From: Euzebya sp051004735
GTDB lineage: Bacteria; Actinomycetota; Nitriliruptoria; Euzebyales; Euzebyaceae
Reading direction: 5' to 3'
Assembly: GCA_051004735.1 (NCBI GenBank)
Contig: JBPCKA010000069.1
Location: 124,001-188,000 of the forward strand
Length of the DNA: 64,000 nucleotides
Positions 62,447 to 64,000 of the stretch are shown here, in pieces. A program made the position numbers and the translations under genes. How positions within the stretch are numbered: the first letter of the stretch is position 1; every line of letters starts with the position of its first letter. A model generated the notes under the pieces. That model saw nothing but the letters and a program-made list of their open reading frames with translations, was not told the origin of the DNA and ran no database searches.

Positions 62447-63301
62447 TCACCCGCCGGGTCCAGGTCCCTGGCAACCCGGACACCAGTACGTCACCCGGGC
62501 ATGCTCGCCCTGCGAGGCCACCCGGATCGTCTGCCCGCAACGGGGACACCCGCGGCCGGCTTTGCCATAGACCCACACCGCATCTGAACTGCGCATCGGG
62601 GATCGGCGAACGTCGGCGGGCCGGCGTGTGGTGATGCGATGAGATCCCCCGTGGGCCACGTTTGCCCGCAGCAGGTCGCTGGCGGTGTGGAGTAGGCCGC
62701 TAAGGGTGTTCTGCCCTAGGTCGCCGACGAGAGCCCATGGATCCACCGCGTGGATGAACAGCACCTCGTTCTTGTAGACGTTGCCCACCCCGGCCAGAAC
62801 CCGCTGGTCCAGCAACGCCTCACCAATCGGTCGATCGGCCAGCGACAACAATGTCCTCTCGGCCCGACCCAGGTCCACCGGTCCCACTGCGCCGTAGGCC
62901 AACGGGTCCGGGCCAAGGGTCGCCAGGGACGGGTGCTGCGCCACCTGCGCTGCACTCAGCAGTTCCACGACCGGCACGCTGAAGGCGACGGCATTGAGCT
63001 CGGTGGTGGACAGAACCAGCCGGGCCAGCCGAGCAGGTTTGCGCCAACGTGCCCCCGGTGGATACAGATGCCACGAGCCGGTCATGCGCATATGGGTGTG
63101 CAACGCCAGGTCGGAAGGGGCGAACCAATGCAGCAGATGCTTGCCCCGTGACTCGACCCGCGCGACCTCCTGGCCCGCCAACCGTTGCGGCAGCAGGCGC
63201 TGCACCTGGGGAACGGAGGTCCGCACACCGGTGATGACCTTGCCTGCCAGGGCGGCATGCTGGGCCACGGCCGACCGGAAGATCGTGTCGCCCTCAGGCA
63301 T
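62447..63301 (-). CDS. nei2: endonuclease VIII-like DNA glycosylase (Nei2 type)
   Basis: The ATG at 63301 yields MPEGDTIFRSAV, whose Pro and Glu (positions 1 and 2 after Met removal) are the catalytic residues of Fpg/Nei enzymes; the longer upstream frame is rejected. The helix-two-turn-helix is in LLDQRVLAGVGNVYKNEVLF. The C-terminal zinc finger has CPRCGQTI and YWCPGCQ. At 284 aa it matches the actinobacterial Nei2 group. It removes oxidised pyrimidines from DNA. Confidence 0.93.
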   Translation of the reverse strand: MPEGDTIFRSAVAQHAALAGKVITGVRTSVPQVQRLLPQRLAGQEVARVESRGKHLLHWFAPSDLALHTHMRMTGSWHLYPPGARWRKPARLARLVLSTTELNAVAFSVPVVELLSAAQVAQHPSLATLGPDPLAYGAVGPVDLGRAERTLLSLADRPIGEALLDQRVLAGVGNVYKNEVLFIHAVDPWALVGDLGQNTLSGLLHTASDLLRANVAHGGSHRITTRRPADVRRSPMRSSDAVWVYGKAGRGCPRCGQTIRVASQGEHARVTYWCPGCQGPGPGG

Positions 63302-63487
63302 GACGGCCGCTTCGGTCCATTCCGGAGCCATCGTATCGGGCCCGTCCCCCCTGATGTGTGTCGGTGGTCGCGACGTGCGACCCGACACGGCGTTACAAGG
63401 TGATGTCGTGGCAACAAAGCGTGACGTCGAGAGGTTGGATGCCGATACAGTGACCAGCACCGCGAGCCCGTGAAAGGGGGCAGGCAC

Positions 63488-63709
63488 ATGGAACAGGCCC
63501 GGATCGACCGGCGACACCTGAGCCTGCAAGCCCGCCGCCGTGTGGCCCACCAGGCGGCCCGAGAGGCAGTGGCTGTGGAGGCATCACAGCCGCTCGCCTA
63601 CGCGGCGGGAGCCGATCCCGCAGTGGATGAGGACCTGCTGGCGCGCATTGACGCCGTGCTCAGCCAGGTGCGGGATCACGCGACGGCCCCCCAGGCCACA
63701 ACCCGCTGA
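63488..63709 (+). CDS. small hypothetical protein
   Basis: The ATG at 63488 follows AAAGGGGG by seven bases, better than the GTG at 63470. The 73-aa product is charged and helical (DRRHLSLQARRRVAHQAARE, then DEDLLARIDAVLSQVRDHA). No known family. It is divergent from nei2. Confidence 0.5.
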   Translation: MEQARIDRRHLSLQARRRVAHQAAREAVAVEASQPLAYAAGADPAVDEDLLARIDAVLSQVRDHATAPQATTR

Positions 63710-63827
63710 ACTACCAACCGGCCGAGGGTCAGTCGGCCAAACAGTGATAGTTTCGCCAGCCGATGATGACCTCCCTGCGCCGATTCCCCACAGTCCGCTG
63801 CGGACCAGAGCGCGACTGCACCAGACG

Positions 63828-64000
63828 GTGATACCCCCTCCTCTCAATCCGAGGAAAGCCGCCGAGGAACAGGCACCCGCCGCCCTCAGCGACGATGCAC
63901 GCGGGGTTGAGGTCAGCGAGGAGTTGGGTGACTTCCCCCTCAACGGAGTCATCCCCGGTTGGACGGTGGGGATCCCGGGAATGAAGGTCGGAGGCCGGCG
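63828..64000 (+). CDS. FKBP-type peptidyl-prolyl isomerase fragment, cut by right edge
   Basis: The frame ends with FPLNGVIPGWTVGIPGMKVG, which is the FKBP core motif (VIPGWxxGxxGMKVGGR). The part before it (from the GTG at 63828) does not show the expected VxxHYxGxLxDGxxFDSS, so the N-terminal half is in another frame or has been lost. It could be a pseudogene; the window ends before this can be settled. Confidence 0.45.
   Translation, partial: MIPPPLNPRKAAEEQAPAALSDDARGVEVSEELGDFPLNGVIPGWTVGIPGMKVGGR

Noticed and set aside
63584..63952. 122-aa reverse frame near the right edge
   Set aside because: Gly/Arg/Ser-rich with no domain; it lies opposite the small ORF and the FKBP fragment.

Overview
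The window is a GC-rich, densely packed bacterial chromosome segment, most likely from an actinobacterium (phylum Actinomycetota). Four things point there. htrA-tatB lies close to an Mrp-type P-loop ATPase that lacks the CxxC motif, as in mycobacteria. There are small actinobacterial conserved families (DUF3052, DUF3151, a CxxC/HWHxxCW zinc-ribbon protein, an AbiEi/DUF559-type protein and a Nei2-type glycosylase). RpiB is of the GGSGxGEQ type. GTG starts and 4-nt GTGA overlaps are frequent. An unfused atpH and a DUF1385 gene between rho and prfA argue against Mycobacterium and for a deeper-branching class; this placement is inference. No rRNA, tRNA, CRISPR array, insertion sequence or prophage was recognised.

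Layout. 1-9.1 kb is a mixed accessory region: a DMT permease cut by the left edge, an unrecognised 360-aa protein, an LppM-like lipoprotein, a decayed type IV pilus ATPase (pilB/gspE), a methyltransferase divergent from an HxlR regulator, mrp, and then remnants of an aminoglycoside phosphotransferase, a lipoprotein and a histidine kinase. 9.1-11.8 kb holds a small membrane protein, PAP2, tatB and htrA. 11.9-19.6 kb is a MoxR/DUF58 cluster (DivIVA-like, membrane protein, DUF4129, DUF4350, MoxR, DUF58, SpoIIM, RDD). 19.6-22.9 kb contains small conserved genes ending in a stand-alone response regulator.

22.9-37.4 kb is the core block: argS-lysA-hom-thrC-thrB (aspartate-family amino acids), rho, DUF1385, prfA-prmC (translation termination), a YrdC/Sua5 protein, an SDR, rpiB and glyA. 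After an AbiEi-like protein and a repeat-bearing gap, 38.8-47.6 kb carries a WecA-type transferase and a complete F-type ATP synthase operon (atpZ-like, atpI-like, atpBEFHAGDC).

47.6-52.1 kb combines an aromatic amino-acid decarboxylase with kynU-kynA, so aromatic amino acids can be decarboxylated or degraded toward anthranilate. 52.2-64 kb contains an acyltransferase-like membrane protein, a dead sensor kinase, a CPBP protease, an SCP2-like protein, a tandem 3-hydroxyacyl-CoA dehydrogenase, two cyclophilins, methylmalonyl-CoA epimerase, a nei2 glycosylase, several small unknown genes, two more pseudogenes and an FKBP fragment at the right edge.

The most notable observation is that the only Rho gene in the window, in the standard synteny position and with a fully open frame, has lost the P-loop lysines and the catalytic glutamate. 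Three genes downstream, the YrdC/Sua5 protein has likewise lost its PTDT, K and SSAN motifs. Both look like maintained but catalytically altered members of essential families. The window also has an unusually high number of recognisable pseudogenes for so compact a segment.
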